A DNA stretch of 51,520 nt, taken from positions 1-51,520 of IMG/VR virus record IMGVR_UViG_3300027659_000046; one strand, given 5' to 3'. This document shows positions 39,801-49,645 of this stretch, piece after piece. Each line of letters begins with the position of its first letter. Within the stretch, counting starts at the first letter, position 1. Below the pieces are notes generated by a model. That model made no database searches and had not been told where the DNA came from. It worked only from the letters and a program-made list of their open reading frames with translations. The translations under genes were made by a program, and so were the position numbers. The DNA comes from a virus.

Positions 39801-40902
39801 TGCAAAGTCAAGACCTCTTGTGTTTGATGAAAATGCTAAACAATCTTATTATCCTACATTGGTCAGGTTTGGGCTACAGAAAGAAGCAGGAACAGATGTA
39901 AATAACTCAAACAGGTTTAGCTCAACAAACATGGATGAGTATGACAGGAGCAAGGGAGATATTATGAGATTTAAGGTTAGGGGAAGTAAGATGAAGGTAT
40001 TCCAAAAGAGAGCCTGTGGTGTAGTTGGAGTTCTTGAGAACATGATGTTTAATGCTGACGGAAGTAGTAACTTGATCCAAACAAGCAAACTGTTGAACCA
40101 AATCAACTACTACCAAGGTGAATATGGTATTGGTAATCTATCCACAAGTTTAACATCATCTGCTCGTGCAGACTATTTCGTAGACCCAATAAGAGGGTAT
40201 CAACTAAGGTTAAGCGAGGACGGATTAACCCCAATATCTAGTATTTATAAAGCACAGTTTTATATAACAGATCTTGCTAATAAGTATATAAATAATATTG
40301 CAGGTACGCTTGGTGGATATGCTAAAGTACTTAGTGTATATGATTACTACGAAGAGGAATGTATCACGGTATTCCAAGGGTTTTCAGGACAGGCTAATAC
40401 TACTCTTGGGTTTAATGAACTCAGAAACAGCTATACTTCATTCTATGACTACGCACCAGAGTGGATAACTTCTACAGAAGGTTCTCTTGTGTCATTTAAG
40501 AACGGACAGCTGTATGTGCACGATAGTACAACATATTGCAACTTCTACGGGACTCAGTACAAACCATCTATTAAACTGGTTTTCAATGAGATGCAAAATA
40601 TAAAGAAGCGATACAACACCATTAGCATGCTTTGTAACAAGAAGTGGATACCGGATACAAACGGGGATATAACTACTAACCTTGGTCAAAGCTCTAGTTT
40701 GCAGGATGCTGACTTCTTGTATAAAGACGACAAGCTTCATGCAGCCTTCAAAAGGGATGCAAGTAGTACAGGTGGGCTGTATAATGGTAATGTGCTGAAG
40801 GGTAACTGGACACAGATAAACCTAAAGCCTGTTAATGGAAATGAATTCGTAAATTTGTTTTATATAGAACTAGGAATTTTAGAACCCTTTTATAATAGAT
40901 AA
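36886..40902 (+). CDS. Tail nozzle / muzzle-like protein
   Basis: The 1338-aa product starts with GVMNLDDSNDVLPSGHHKEA followed by KNIVFRGSQG, the opening found in short-tail nozzle proteins ('N-L-D-x-x-x-x-x-L-P-x-G-x-x-x-x-A-x-N'). The rest is almost all beta strand with many aromatic residues, and the end is Y/N-rich. Such proteins form the distal tube of the tail and hold the DNA. Size is in the range of large nozzles of Bacteroidota podoviruses. Confidence 0.7.
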   Translation: MKTERKQIAGVMNLDDSNDVLPSGHHKEAKNIVFRGSQGSLSAQNILGNRNIATSLPAGTNSCIGSHYDSQKQRLFYFNFNSNGNHGIYIYNTIPKTIQALFINNTHSTTDVLEFNRNNPITSINIMYNDAYKPSLDLDGDVLYWIDSLGRPSKINIDRKLAGVYASYKRSYLDVAKAPPSMPVKSAYEYDNNVTNNNLRNSLFQFIYRWVYDDGEKSVWSTGSMVPLPWLPFNEALSRFPNSNSRINIFMSTGDETVKKIELAVRKCADGVTSDYELITSLNKKDTSLSISNNNVYSYLFYNNSSLIPIDKAEQISLFDYVPQKANAQELLNGSTIIYGGITEGYDNVSNVNATISSPYTTPDSIEVPGVLFFAQQNGVSSYGGTNSIDVFLTGMGANDAGTNVPVSIPAAGYGDYYVKLRNSAGTLFTIFYDSTTSDSINQILIGLEASATSQGFSALITGNKLNIFDATALNLESAYMINSLSAAPFATNRQDNALYVHQGNSNYRYGIAYYDEKGRTNGVVTSEGLKITTPKWTGSTLYPFVQISISHQPPIWSTYYNIVRTDNLTYDKNIFWVSNRAFTKLTTRATSSTDFSISYIGIDNMIQYNEDIQSTSGYIGYDFAPGDRIRFTERVNANGSTIGLNDNLDFEIIGVESNPNVNGYVAKGTYIKIKYPATSLYASFQLLEPDPVVYAGTATLVEDFQNYKIQIYSYKKPSSSIDVYYEIGQQYAVSQPGTVNRYHVGQSQSQTASVPALVYLTSGDEFFRYRNIPVGANYTFTAGQYGQGDSFGAFAGRYRNINVNIFATDNTTKTISNSIYEIKSQVLGGSTTSLLAIEYPNYTTPDCLYRNKSGVNQTVRVKGTIPISSITSNANYVAIHAKVVLNGTTAAIYPVLKRVPVTESNRQYEFEFDAKIPVAAAAKLFLMTETHDDTGFKINVGAFELQLDVVNNTQIAIIEKSFSDINKIEINAKSRPLVFDENAKQSYYPTLVRFGLQKEAGTDVNNSNRFSSTNMDEYDRSKGDIMRFKVRGSKMKVFQKRACGVVGVLENMMFNADGSSNLIQTSKLLNQINYYQGEYGIGNLSTSLTSSARADYFVDPIRGYQLRLSEDGLTPISSIYKAQFYITDLANKYINNIAGTLGGYAKVLSVYDYYEEECITVFQGFSGQANTTLGFNELRNSYTSFYDYAPEWITSTEGSLVSFKNGQLYVHDSTTYCNFYGTQYKPSIKLVFNEMQNIKKRYNTISMLCNKKWIPDTNGDITTNLGQSSSLQDADFLYKDDKLHAAFKRDASSTGGLYNGNVLKGNWTQINLKPVNGNEFVNLFYIELGILEPFYNR

Positions 40903-40904
40903 TT

Positions 40905-41447
40905 ATGGCAATGTTTAAAAGAAATGTAGACAAAAGAGGACCAACAATAAATCAAGGACTTAGGCAGCAAATTAGAGGCTTGGAGAGGCAAGAGATAGCA
41001 CCTGAGATTACTCAGGCAAATCAAGAGGCTCAAATGATGAAGAATAGGGGGATGTCATCCTCTGCTCTTGGATTATTTAAGCAGCAGTCGGATAGGGCAC
41101 AAGCTTCTGCAATGTCTCAACTTGGCGGGAGAAGGTCTGGCCTAGCTGGTATTGGAGCTATAGTACAGGGAGGTCAAGATGCTGGACTGAAACTAGCTAA
41201 TATTGAAGATGAGGCAAGACAACAAAATATGATGACTGCTAGGTCTTCTGCCGCTAATCTCGGACAGCAGAAAATGGCACTTCAAAAGTATAAGCAAGAG
41301 GGTTTGTTTAACTATTATATGGGAAAGAAACAAGCTAGACAAGCTCAATGGAATAGCTTACTTAATGCAGGCGTAATGCTTGGGTCAGCAGCAATTGGTG
41401 CTAGTAAGCAAGCCGCTAAAACAATAGCTACTAGTGGTGCTTCTTAA
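40905..41447 (+). CDS. Internal virion / ejection-type protein 1
   Basis: The 180-aa product is helical, Ala/Gln/Met-rich and lacks Cys. It has a C-terminal hydrophobic segment (LLNAGVMLGSAAIGASKQAA). Length, composition and position just after the nozzle gene fit the smallest of three ejection proteins, such as T7 gp14, which enters the outer membrane during infection. Confidence 0.6.
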   Translation: MAMFKRNVDKRGPTINQGLRQQIRGLERQEIAPEITQANQEAQMMKNRGMSSSALGLFKQQSDRAQASAMSQLGGRRSGLAGIGAIVQGGQDAGLKLANIEDEARQQNMMTARSSAANLGQQKMALQKYKQEGLFNYYMGKKQARQAQWNSLLNAGVMLGSAAIGASKQAAKTIATSGAS

Positions 41448-41494
41448 AGCAATTTAATATTATAAAAAGTTAATATATAATCATAATATAAATT

Positions 41495-42799
41495 ATGGCA
41501 TACGAATATAAATTATCGCCAATCGACATAACTGGAGCAATTAAAGCTGTTCAAGATAATGCATTTAGGCAAGAACAGCTTAGGTTGAAGTATGAGGAAT
41601 CAATGAATAAAGCCATAGATGACCAGCAGAAGCTTTATAGCGGCAAAGTAAGAAAACAGGATGTTGCTGAGTTTGATGGTAAGTTTGCTGCATATGCTGA
41701 AGCTCAAAAGAGATATCAATCATTAAATAGAAGGGGTGGAAGAGGGAGTGACTTAACAGTTGCAAAGGTTTTATCTGATGAAGCAAGGGCAGATATGATG
41801 TCTTATATAGGAGAATCTACTAGCCTTGGACAGACGCAAATAGCTATTGGAAAAATGTTTAAAGACCCGACAAAGGTTCTTAATACAAGCAAATATACAG
41901 AGGTATATACTGACTTTGGAATGAGTGTAGGCGAGCTTAAGCAAAAATATGGGGACCTTAGTAAGATACCTACAAACTTTGAGTATGAAAAGGAAGACTT
42001 TAGTAATGATGACTTAAAGGATTTGTCAGGTGTAATCAAATCAATTAATCCAGTAAGCGCTCAAAGTAGTCTCAGCAGACCTATACCTGTAATTGACCCA
42101 AATACAGGTCAGCAAAAGCTATCCAAGAAAAGTATTACTTTAATGGGGAAAAGTATGACTGTAGATGTCCCCATAAACTTAATAAAAGCTGGCGCAGACC
42201 CAATTACAACACTAAATGCTGTTATAACATCTTCCAAAATTCAAAAGAATGATGACTATATGAAGGTCTTAAAAAGAGACCTTTATAAAAGCGCGGAAGA
42301 CCCATCAAATCCACAGGTTCAAAAAGAAGCTCAAGATGCGATTAAAAGGACTATGGAGATATACGGTATAACAGATAAGGCTAATGTCACTCCATATCAT
42401 CTATTTGCATCAAATTATGTTGACCAAGCTAGGATGGGTGATGTAGAGATTGAGGATTGGAATAAATTAGGAGACATTGCAGGAATGTTCCAAAAAGCAA
42501 ATGGAATAAAGCTAAAGGATGCACAGCTCTTGAAGTTGAAAAAGGAAATAAATGAGGTAAAATCTGGCGATGGAATGAAAACGCTTAACCAGCTTTTAAC
42601 TATTTTCACAAAGGCTGCAGCAACGGGGTTAACAAATGTTGACGAGTGGGCGACTCAATTTGAAACCCTATTCAAGCAGCAAGGCTACCCTATGACTAAA
42701 GAGACCATTTTAAAAGCAGGCGAAGGGACATTCCAGCAGAAGCAACAATTAATCAATCTGCTGTTCCCTGGAGTACCAAAGCCTGCTAATCAGAGATAA
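41495..42799 (+). CDS. Internal virion / ejection-type protein 2
   Basis: The 434-aa product is helical and Lys/Asp-rich (AIKAVQDNAFRQEQLRLKYE; DEARADMMSYIGESTSLGQT), with no membrane segment. It is the middle of three genes that match the small-medium-huge order of ejection proteins in short-tailed phages. Function by position. Confidence 0.6.
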   Translation: MAYEYKLSPIDITGAIKAVQDNAFRQEQLRLKYEESMNKAIDDQQKLYSGKVRKQDVAEFDGKFAAYAEAQKRYQSLNRRGGRGSDLTVAKVLSDEARADMMSYIGESTSLGQTQIAIGKMFKDPTKVLNTSKYTEVYTDFGMSVGELKQKYGDLSKIPTNFEYEKEDFSNDDLKDLSGVIKSINPVSAQSSLSRPIPVIDPNTGQQKLSKKSITLMGKSMTVDVPINLIKAGADPITTLNAVITSSKIQKNDDYMKVLKRDLYKSAEDPSNPQVQKEAQDAIKRTMEIYGITDKANVTPYHLFASNYVDQARMGDVEIEDWNKLGDIAGMFQKANGIKLKDAQLLKLKKEINEVKSGDGMKTLNQLLTIFTKAAATGLTNVDEWATQFETLFKQQGYPMTKETILKAGEGTFQQKQQLINLLFPGVPKPANQR

Positions 42800-42818
42800 T
42801 AAATACGGCTATATATCT

Positions 42819-42826
42819 TAACTTTG
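42819..42826 (+). promoter_or_regulatory. -7 element TAACTTTG, leaderless start of the giant gene
   Basis: TAACTTTGGGGCATG: the element ends 4 nt before the ATG at 42831, as at 21630 and 22127. Transcripts should start at the ATG. Confidence 0.5.
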
Positions 42827-42830
42827 GGGC

Positions 42831-45800
42831 ATGTCATTAAGCAAGAAACCAACAGATGATAAAAAGCCCATTTCAAGCTCAAAGCTTGTTGGGTTGCTCA
42901 CTCCGGGTAAGAAACCTTCTATAGAAGCAAAGACTCCTACACTACAGAATATTAGCGTAACAGGAAAGAGGGTAGAAGCTCCAAAGGATATACCTATCGC
43001 AAGAAAATCAAGCACACAAGTAATTAAGTCTGTAAAGCCTGCTGAATACGAGCAGGTAGATAGAACAAGGTCATTAGCTATGGATAATACCGTAAAGGCT
43101 ATGGCTGAAGTTGATGGATATGCTCCACCACAGAAGGGTACAAGTTTATACAATAACTACAAACAACAGATTGACTTTGTAAACTCAACAGGGGAGAAGC
43201 TTTCTATACAGAAAGACGAAGAGGGCAATCCTATGTATGGTAGGCAAAAGGACTTTTGGGAGTCAGCGTCAACAGCTATATCGGCATTTAGGGAAAGCGT
43301 GGCATCTGGTAAAACATACAAGGATTCCGATGATGAAACAAATAGAAGATATTTAGAGAACAAAAGATATGCAACTACAAGAAGACCTGGGATACCACAG
43401 TTTGAGAATGTAGCAGGAGCTACTGCAGGAGGGTTATTTGATCCTATTGTTGAAAGCGTAGTGATTGGCTTACCAACAGCTGCGGCAACAATTTTCGGTG
43501 TACCGGGAGCTGCACAGGCTGGTGCAGCGTTAACAGCAGGTACTGTTGGATTTGACATGGCTATGTCTAAGTACGGATCATCCCTTGAAGAAAACTATTT
43601 CTTAGCAAGGGAGCAGGGAATTGGGAAAGAAGAGGCGTATGAAAAAGCAAAGACTGTAGCAGCAAAAGCAGCAGGCGTAGAGGGTCTTGTTCAGGTAGCA
43701 TTTGCAGGAATGGGTGGACTTGGACAAGCATCAAAAGGGTTGATGGGTGGAGTAGTAGCTCCAGCTGTAAAGGGTACAATGAAAGAACCAAGTAAGGAAG
43801 CATTAAAGACTTTTGCTAGAGGATTTGGAGAGAACATGAGGCATGCACTTGGGATAGGTGCAATTGTAGGTTTTGGTCAAGCTGTTGTGGATAACGCATC
43901 AGAGCAAGAGGGTATACATATAGAAGGAAAAGAAGAGAGAGCTATAGAAGGTGGTGGTCATATGGTTGCCATGGACTTGGCTATTAAGATGATTACTCGT
44001 GCTCCTGGTACAATATCAAAAAGTGCTAAGTCATTTGCTAAAGGTCTTTTAGCTTCTGACGAGAAGATGACAGCTGATTTTATTTCTCAGATGGAAGCTA
44101 TAGGTCAGTATGAGCAAGGCACTAAGAAGGAAGTGATGAAAGAGGTTAAGAGTTTTAGCCAAGCGTCTAAGAAGACTCCTGACTTTATGGGCGATGGTGT
44201 TAAAAAAGGAATTGCTGCAGGTCTTATTGAAAAAAGAACAAAGCTAGAGGCTGAATTAAATAAGTTAGACCCAGTATTCAGAGACGAGAAACAGCTTGAG
44301 ATAGATGATATTAATTCTAGACTAAAACAACTATCATCTACGAATAAGCCATTTAGCGTAGAAATAGAACTAGAAACTAAACCACAAGAAAATGCCACTA
44401 CAGAAAGCACAGGGAAAGTCCAAGAAGTCACAACAGAAGGCGGTGTCGGTCAATATCAGAGAACTAATCAAGGCAAACAAGGAGAAACCACAGGGGAAAC
44501 AACGACCGCTAAAACAGATACTGGCGATAGCACTCTCCCAGTCTCGAAAGAAGTAAAAAAAGTTGATGTTGATTTTAGCGTAAATGAAGAGACCGGGAAT
44601 CCATCAAAGGGTTTACAAGCGATAAATATTGATGGTAAACCGATGGGGGACTATCAATTACTTAGCAAAAATGGTAAAACATTTTTAAATCAAGTAATAA
44701 TATATAATGAAAATCTTCGCAATAAGGGGTATGGACTAGATTCATATAAGGCAATTATAGACAAGTTGAATGGATTAAATAAAAAGCTTTTTTCAACTAA
44801 TTATAGTGAAACAGGAACATCAATATCTCCAGAAGCGTTATCTGTATGGTCGAGATTAGAGAGGGATGGGTACGCTAAAAAAATAGGAGAAATAGAAGGT
44901 TCGGTAAAAGATAGGAAAACAGGTGTTGATGAAGTAAGAAAAATACCTATTTACGAGTCAGTAAATCCATCAGAAACTTCTGTTGAGACACAACAGGTTA
45001 AGCTTTCCGATAAGATTAGGAAGTTTAAAGTTGACCAATCTGTACTGACGGGAGGTGATAAAGGTGCTATGCAATCCAATATTGCAGGTCTACCAATAGG
45101 GATATACAACGCATCCGTTGAGGCTATTGCACTTACAGTTGAGGCAGGTGAAACTATAGCTGCTGCAATAGAGAAACAGATAGAATCTCTAAAAAAAGGT
45201 GGTAGGGCTTTTGATGAAGATAAGTTCAGAAAGAGTATCATGCTTATTGATAAGGCTAATAGTAATAAAGGCAGGATGGCTGCTGAAGCAGAGATGCAAG
45301 GTATTAAATCTGCTGATTATACAGAACTGCAAAGATTTGCACTTGAGAAGTATAACGAAAGCGAAGTCTTCAGGGATCCGGCAGAATTAGGTAAAAGGCT
45401 TAGAACTGAATTGGATAAAAAGATGGATACATCTAAGATATCTGATGATGTATTTGAGATGATTGGATATGATGCTATCGTAAACGAGAAGGAATCTCCA
45501 TTCATGCCGAGTGGGCAAAAGCGTGCAGCTGTACCCATGTCTGAGTTTAGAGCAGAACAGATACTTACAAATCCAAAGGAAGTATTTAAAGCTATATATA
45601 CAGCTGCTACTACACAGGCTAAGGCTACAGAAGAAAGGCTAAAGATAGCATCAGAATCAATATCTGACGCAATATTCAATGAGAAAGGAGAGAGAGTAAA
45701 TCCAACGGTTATAGCAAAAGCTATAAAGATGTTCGTTACATCTAAGATGGATACTGAAACAGCTGCCATAGAACTTGCTGCAAACATAAAAGAGATTAAA

Positions 45801-48800
45801 AGACTATCTGTAAACAACAGGAAGTTTGGTGAAGTAAGGGCAAAGATTAGGGACATCAAGAGTGCATCAAAGAATAAAGGATTCTCAACAATAGCCACTA
45901 GACAGACTACTGCAGATGTAGACTTCATGGCTCCTTCAAAAGTCAAGGACTACGATGTTGATGCAGATGGTAAGATGATTGAATTGGATACCGATAGTAG
46001 GTTTAATGAATACATTGAATTGCTTGAGGACTATAGGAAGTCAATAAGCGGAGAAATACCTAATGCAGATAAAGCAAGGCTTAAACTTATAGACTTTGTC
46101 AATGACCAAAGGGATAAGTATGACGCAATGCAGGTTAGAAAGAGAGAGCTTAAAAGAGCTCAATACGAAGCTAACTATGATAAAAAATTAAGCAAAGGAG
46201 AAATAGGTCTTGATGAAAACGGAAATCCTGTTGTGTCTAAGAGTGAATACGTTGATGCGTTAATAGACCCTAAAAAAGAAGTAAGTGATGAAGTAAATGA
46301 TTTAGTATTATCTGATGATACTGACATTGAGGTAATGAGGGAGATGACGGATGTTCGTCAAAAGATGCTTAAGGAAGCTATTGATAACAATGAGATAGAT
46401 GCTGACATTGTAGATGACGCTAAACTAATTATTGGTATTGACCCTAAGAAAATATCCAATAAGAACATACAGCTATTTAACAATATCATAGAGGATATAG
46501 TAAATGGAGAAGCGCCTTCTAGGATGGGAGAAATAGTTTCTGACATAGCAGCGTTTAATAATAAGTTTGAACTAATAGAGGGTGAAACTAATATTAGGGA
46601 TATGGCTAAATATCAGAAGGCTGGTGTGTTTACCAATCTTGGAAGGCTTTTTGGAGCTAAACCTGGGGTAGGAGCTTATGCCGACCTAGGACTATCTAAC
46701 CTATTTAGGTTGGTAACATCTAATAAAAACGGTGCAGCTGCAATCAGAAAGGTAATATGGGCTCCATTTGACAAGCAGAATCTTATGGTTAATAATATGT
46801 CTAAAGAGTTTGCACAAAACTTATCTGATGTATTTACTAAGAAAAGTATAGAGACTGTTGTAAATGGTGTTAAAAAGAAAATATCATTCCTTTCTAATCC
46901 TCTTACATCTGTAAACAGTTATAGAATTGGAATAGCTAGCACACTCACACAGTTTGAAGATTTGGGAAGGCAAATACAGACGATAGCAGATGCTACTAAG
47001 GCATTATCTGAGAAGTCATATCAAAATGGCAAAAGGGTTAAAGACTATTTAGATAATACGATAATTGCCATGCAGGAACTTGGTATAATCAAGGGGTTTA
47101 CTGCTGATGAAAATGGAGTGATAACAGACATTGATGTCAATGATGCTATTACTATAAATCAAATTAACTCAAGGCTAAATGATAGAGAAACATACGCTAT
47201 CTCTATGATGAAATCTAAGTTTAAAGATATTGCTCCGGACCTTGATAATACAATGAGGCAATATTACGGAACAGCTTTAGATATGAGTAACGAAAACTAT
47301 ATCCCTCTTTCACCAAGATTATTTGGAGAAGCTAAGGAGGAGTTGGTTGTAGGAGTTATTAACAATAAAATACCGTCTCATTTAAGCGTAATGAGATCTA
47401 ATACTACAAAGGCTAGGCAGAATAATCTAACTAATGTAGTTAAAAAGAATGGTATGGATGCGTTACTGTATTATGATTTTGATATATTTAGTAATGTTCC
47501 AAAAAGATATCATGAATCAGCGAATACTGCATACACAACAGCTCCAGTTGCAGCACTTAGAAAAACAATAAATAGTAAAGAATTTATTGAGTTTATATCG
47601 GGTAAATACAATCAAAAAGAGACTGAGTATATTGACAACAAAAGATACTTTAGAAGTCAGATATCTGATATTATTAATATGGAGAGAGAACCATTTGTTC
47701 TTACAAAAGAAATGGAGTCTCAGAGGAATAGGGTTTCTAGATTCTTTATGGGCAGAATGTTGAACTCTGTTGATGCTGCTGTAAAACAATACGCACCATC
47801 AATACCATTAATGCTAATGCATGGAGGAATTGAACCGCTATCTATATCTTATAACATATTAGCTGGCAAAAGACTTACAAATCCAAAGATGGCTGGAATG
47901 CTAAAAGAATTCTATAAACAAACATCTAAGTCTAACAGAGCTACAGCAAGTATAGAAGCGTTTCAGCAAAAGGTAAAAAGCATTGATAATAACGTACTAG
48001 TAAGAAAGGGTTTAAATGCTTACGATTGGCTTGAAGGAGTTTCTGCTCTTTCACTAAGTTTGGGAGATGATGCAACAACCATGCAATCGCTATTGGTTGG
48101 ATACATAAAAGGATTAAAGGTAACTGGAAAAATTAAAAACTATTCAGAGTTCAACTTAGAAACAGAACTCAGAAATGGATTAGACCCTACCGCACTTTCT
48201 CATGCAGAACAGTTCCTTTCATTTATAAACAATGAATCAACTTCAGCTAAGAAGGGTAAAGTGTTTAGAGAAAGCAATGCGCTGTACATGAGAATGCTTC
48301 AATCGTTCTCTCACAATCAAAATGTTAATGCATTAATTGATTTGGGCATTTTGCAAGACTCATTCTCTGGCAAAACATCTTCAGATGATGCGAAAGAAGC
48401 TGCACTTGGTCTAGGGATGTATCTTACAAATATTGCTGCATACGGAACCGTTCTATATGGTTTAGGTTACACAAATTATAAGATATCAAAAAAGGCACTT
48501 GAGTATTCCGGAGTAAAACTTCATAAGAATGAAGAAGAACAAAAGAAGAACTTTAAGAGAGATGCTACTAGGATAACAATAGGAAACTCTGTTGATGCAA
48601 TAGCTGGTCGTACTCCATTACCAGTAGCAACTATGTTTAAGTTTGCAATAGGTGCTGGATATGATGCGTACAAGAATTCTGTAGCAGAACAAGAAAAGGT
48701 AATGGGAAAAGACTTAACCGGAACAATATACGATGATAACTTTGAGCCGGTTCTCATGAATCAGTATGGTGGCATGACTGGTTCTTTTATGCGTGACTTA

Positions 48801-49610
48801 GAGACAATATACGGGATTGGCAAAGAACTAAAAACTGGAGAAGACACTAAAGAGAGATATGGCGATCTTATACCTGACCAAAAGAACGCAATGTATAATG
48901 CCGAAATGATGAAAAGAATGTCTCTTATACTTCCATTTAAGAGCTTTTCTAAGGCTGCAAACTCTACTCAAAAGGTCATAAAAGACCACCAGATAAAGCA
49001 GATAGATGTAGATGCTGATATGTATATAATGTCTTCTCTTGCATCTGTAGATATGAATCTAGCCTTGAGCAAATATGGCAAAGAACAGATTGATGAAGCA
49101 TTAGCATATGTGGATTATAAGAAGAAAACAGATAAAGATTTTATAAACTACTTTACTAAAAGGGTAGCCGACCACGCATATAATGTAGTTAGACAAGATA
49201 GGATAGGAAAGTCTTCATCAAAGACATTTGGGGAAGAGACATCTAAAATCCTTAAAAACATATCTACTAAAAATGGTAATGAGATAATAAGGATAATGAA
49301 CAACAGGTATGCTGGAAAGGATGCTAGGAATAACGACGAGGTTAAGTTTATGCTAATGAATGGGGTAATAACACCTACAGAATATGCTGTATCTATTGCT
49401 TATGACGCAAAGGGAGAGCTTAGGGCAGATGTGTCCGATGAGAAAATTACCGCAGAGGTCATGAAAAGGCATATAGATGGCATGTACCTAAGTAATGCAG
49501 CAGATGTCCCAAAGAATGGCAATTACCCCAAGATTGACGGCAATAACATATTCCAGATATACCAAGAGTTCTCATCAAAGAGATATCAAGAAAGGGAGAG
49601 GAAGAAATAG
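42831..49610 (+). CDS. Giant internal/polyvalent virion protein with GNAT-like domain
   Basis: The 2259-aa product is the largest gene. Residues about 200-420 are Ala/Gly-rich with hydrophobic helices (AATIFGVPGAAQAGAALTAG), likely membrane-active. Residues about 578-712 resemble a GNAT acetyltransferase: NLRNKGYGLDSYKAIIDKLN (acetyl-CoA loop region) and LSVWSRLERDGYAKKI. The rest is mostly helical and charged. The C-terminal part (residues about 1640-1900) resembles helical domains of phage polyvalent proteins. It is probably injected with the DNA and may modify host proteins. Confidence 0.7.
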   Translation: MSLSKKPTDDKKPISSSKLVGLLTPGKKPSIEAKTPTLQNISVTGKRVEAPKDIPIARKSSTQVIKSVKPAEYEQVDRTRSLAMDNTVKAMAEVDGYAPPQKGTSLYNNYKQQIDFVNSTGEKLSIQKDEEGNPMYGRQKDFWESASTAISAFRESVASGKTYKDSDDETNRRYLENKRYATTRRPGIPQFENVAGATAGGLFDPIVESVVIGLPTAAATIFGVPGAAQAGAALTAGTVGFDMAMSKYGSSLEENYFLAREQGIGKEEAYEKAKTVAAKAAGVEGLVQVAFAGMGGLGQASKGLMGGVVAPAVKGTMKEPSKEALKTFARGFGENMRHALGIGAIVGFGQAVVDNASEQEGIHIEGKEERAIEGGGHMVAMDLAIKMITRAPGTISKSAKSFAKGLLASDEKMTADFISQMEAIGQYEQGTKKEVMKEVKSFSQASKKTPDFMGDGVKKGIAAGLIEKRTKLEAELNKLDPVFRDEKQLEIDDINSRLKQLSSTNKPFSVEIELETKPQENATTESTGKVQEVTTEGGVGQYQRTNQGKQGETTGETTTAKTDTGDSTLPVSKEVKKVDVDFSVNEETGNPSKGLQAINIDGKPMGDYQLLSKNGKTFLNQVIIYNENLRNKGYGLDSYKAIIDKLNGLNKKLFSTNYSETGTSISPEALSVWSRLERDGYAKKIGEIEGSVKDRKTGVDEVRKIPIYESVNPSETSVETQQVKLSDKIRKFKVDQSVLTGGDKGAMQSNIAGLPIGIYNASVEAIALTVEAGETIAAAIEKQIESLKKGGRAFDEDKFRKSIMLIDKANSNKGRMAAEAEMQGIKSADYTELQRFALEKYNESEVFRDPAELGKRLRTELDKKMDTSKISDDVFEMIGYDAIVNEKESPFMPSGQKRAAVPMSEFRAEQILTNPKEVFKAIYTAATTQAKATEERLKIASESISDAIFNEKGERVNPTVIAKAIKMFVTSKMDTETAAIELAANIKEIKRLSVNNRKFGEVRAKIRDIKSASKNKGFSTIATRQTTADVDFMAPSKVKDYDVDADGKMIELDTDSRFNEYIELLEDYRKSISGEIPNADKARLKLIDFVNDQRDKYDAMQVRKRELKRAQYEANYDKKLSKGEIGLDENGNPVVSKSEYVDALIDPKKEVSDEVNDLVLSDDTDIEVMREMTDVRQKMLKEAIDNNEIDADIVDDAKLIIGIDPKKISNKNIQLFNNIIEDIVNGEAPSRMGEIVSDIAAFNNKFELIEGETNIRDMAKYQKAGVFTNLGRLFGAKPGVGAYADLGLSNLFRLVTSNKNGAAAIRKVIWAPFDKQNLMVNNMSKEFAQNLSDVFTKKSIETVVNGVKKKISFLSNPLTSVNSYRIGIASTLTQFEDLGRQIQTIADATKALSEKSYQNGKRVKDYLDNTIIAMQELGIIKGFTADENGVITDIDVNDAITINQINSRLNDRETYAISMMKSKFKDIAPDLDNTMRQYYGTALDMSNENYIPLSPRLFGEAKEELVVGVINNKIPSHLSVMRSNTTKARQNNLTNVVKKNGMDALLYYDFDIFSNVPKRYHESANTAYTTAPVAALRKTINSKEFIEFISGKYNQKETEYIDNKRYFRSQISDIINMEREPFVLTKEMESQRNRVSRFFMGRMLNSVDAAVKQYAPSIPLMLMHGGIEPLSISYNILAGKRLTNPKMAGMLKEFYKQTSKSNRATASIEAFQQKVKSIDNNVLVRKGLNAYDWLEGVSALSLSLGDDATTMQSLLVGYIKGLKVTGKIKNYSEFNLETELRNGLDPTALSHAEQFLSFINNESTSAKKGKVFRESNALYMRMLQSFSHNQNVNALIDLGILQDSFSGKTSSDDAKEAALGLGMYLTNIAAYGTVLYGLGYTNYKISKKALEYSGVKLHKNEEEQKKNFKRDATRITIGNSVDAIAGRTPLPVATMFKFAIGAGYDAYKNSVAEQEKVMGKDLTGTIYDDNFEPVLMNQYGGMTGSFMRDLETIYGIGKELKTGEDTKERYGDLIPDQKNAMYNAEMMKRMSLILPFKSFSKAANSTQKVIKDHQIKQIDVDADMYIMSSLASVDMNLALSKYGKEQIDEALAYVDYKKKTDKDFINYFTKRVADHAYNVVRQDRIGKSSSKTFGEETSKILKNISTKNGNEIIRIMNNRYAGKDARNNDEVKFMLMNGVITPTEYAVSIAYDAKGELRADVSDEKITAEVMKRHIDGMYLSNAADVPKNGNYPKIDGNNIFQIYQEFSSKRYQERERKK

Positions 49611-49622
49611 AGGGTTTTTGGG

Positions 49623-49630
49623 TATATTTG
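49623..49630 (+). promoter_or_regulatory. -7 element TATATTTG before the tail-associated gene
   Basis: TATATTTG ends 15 nt before the ATG at 49646. It follows the giant gene's stop by 12 nt. Confidence 0.45.
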
Positions 49631-49645
49631 TAGAAATAAACTACT

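Noticed and set aside
45317-45946. 209-codon minus-strand frame within the giant gene
   Set aside because: It is a shadow of the well-formed plus-strand frame, made hydrophobic by antisense of charged codons.
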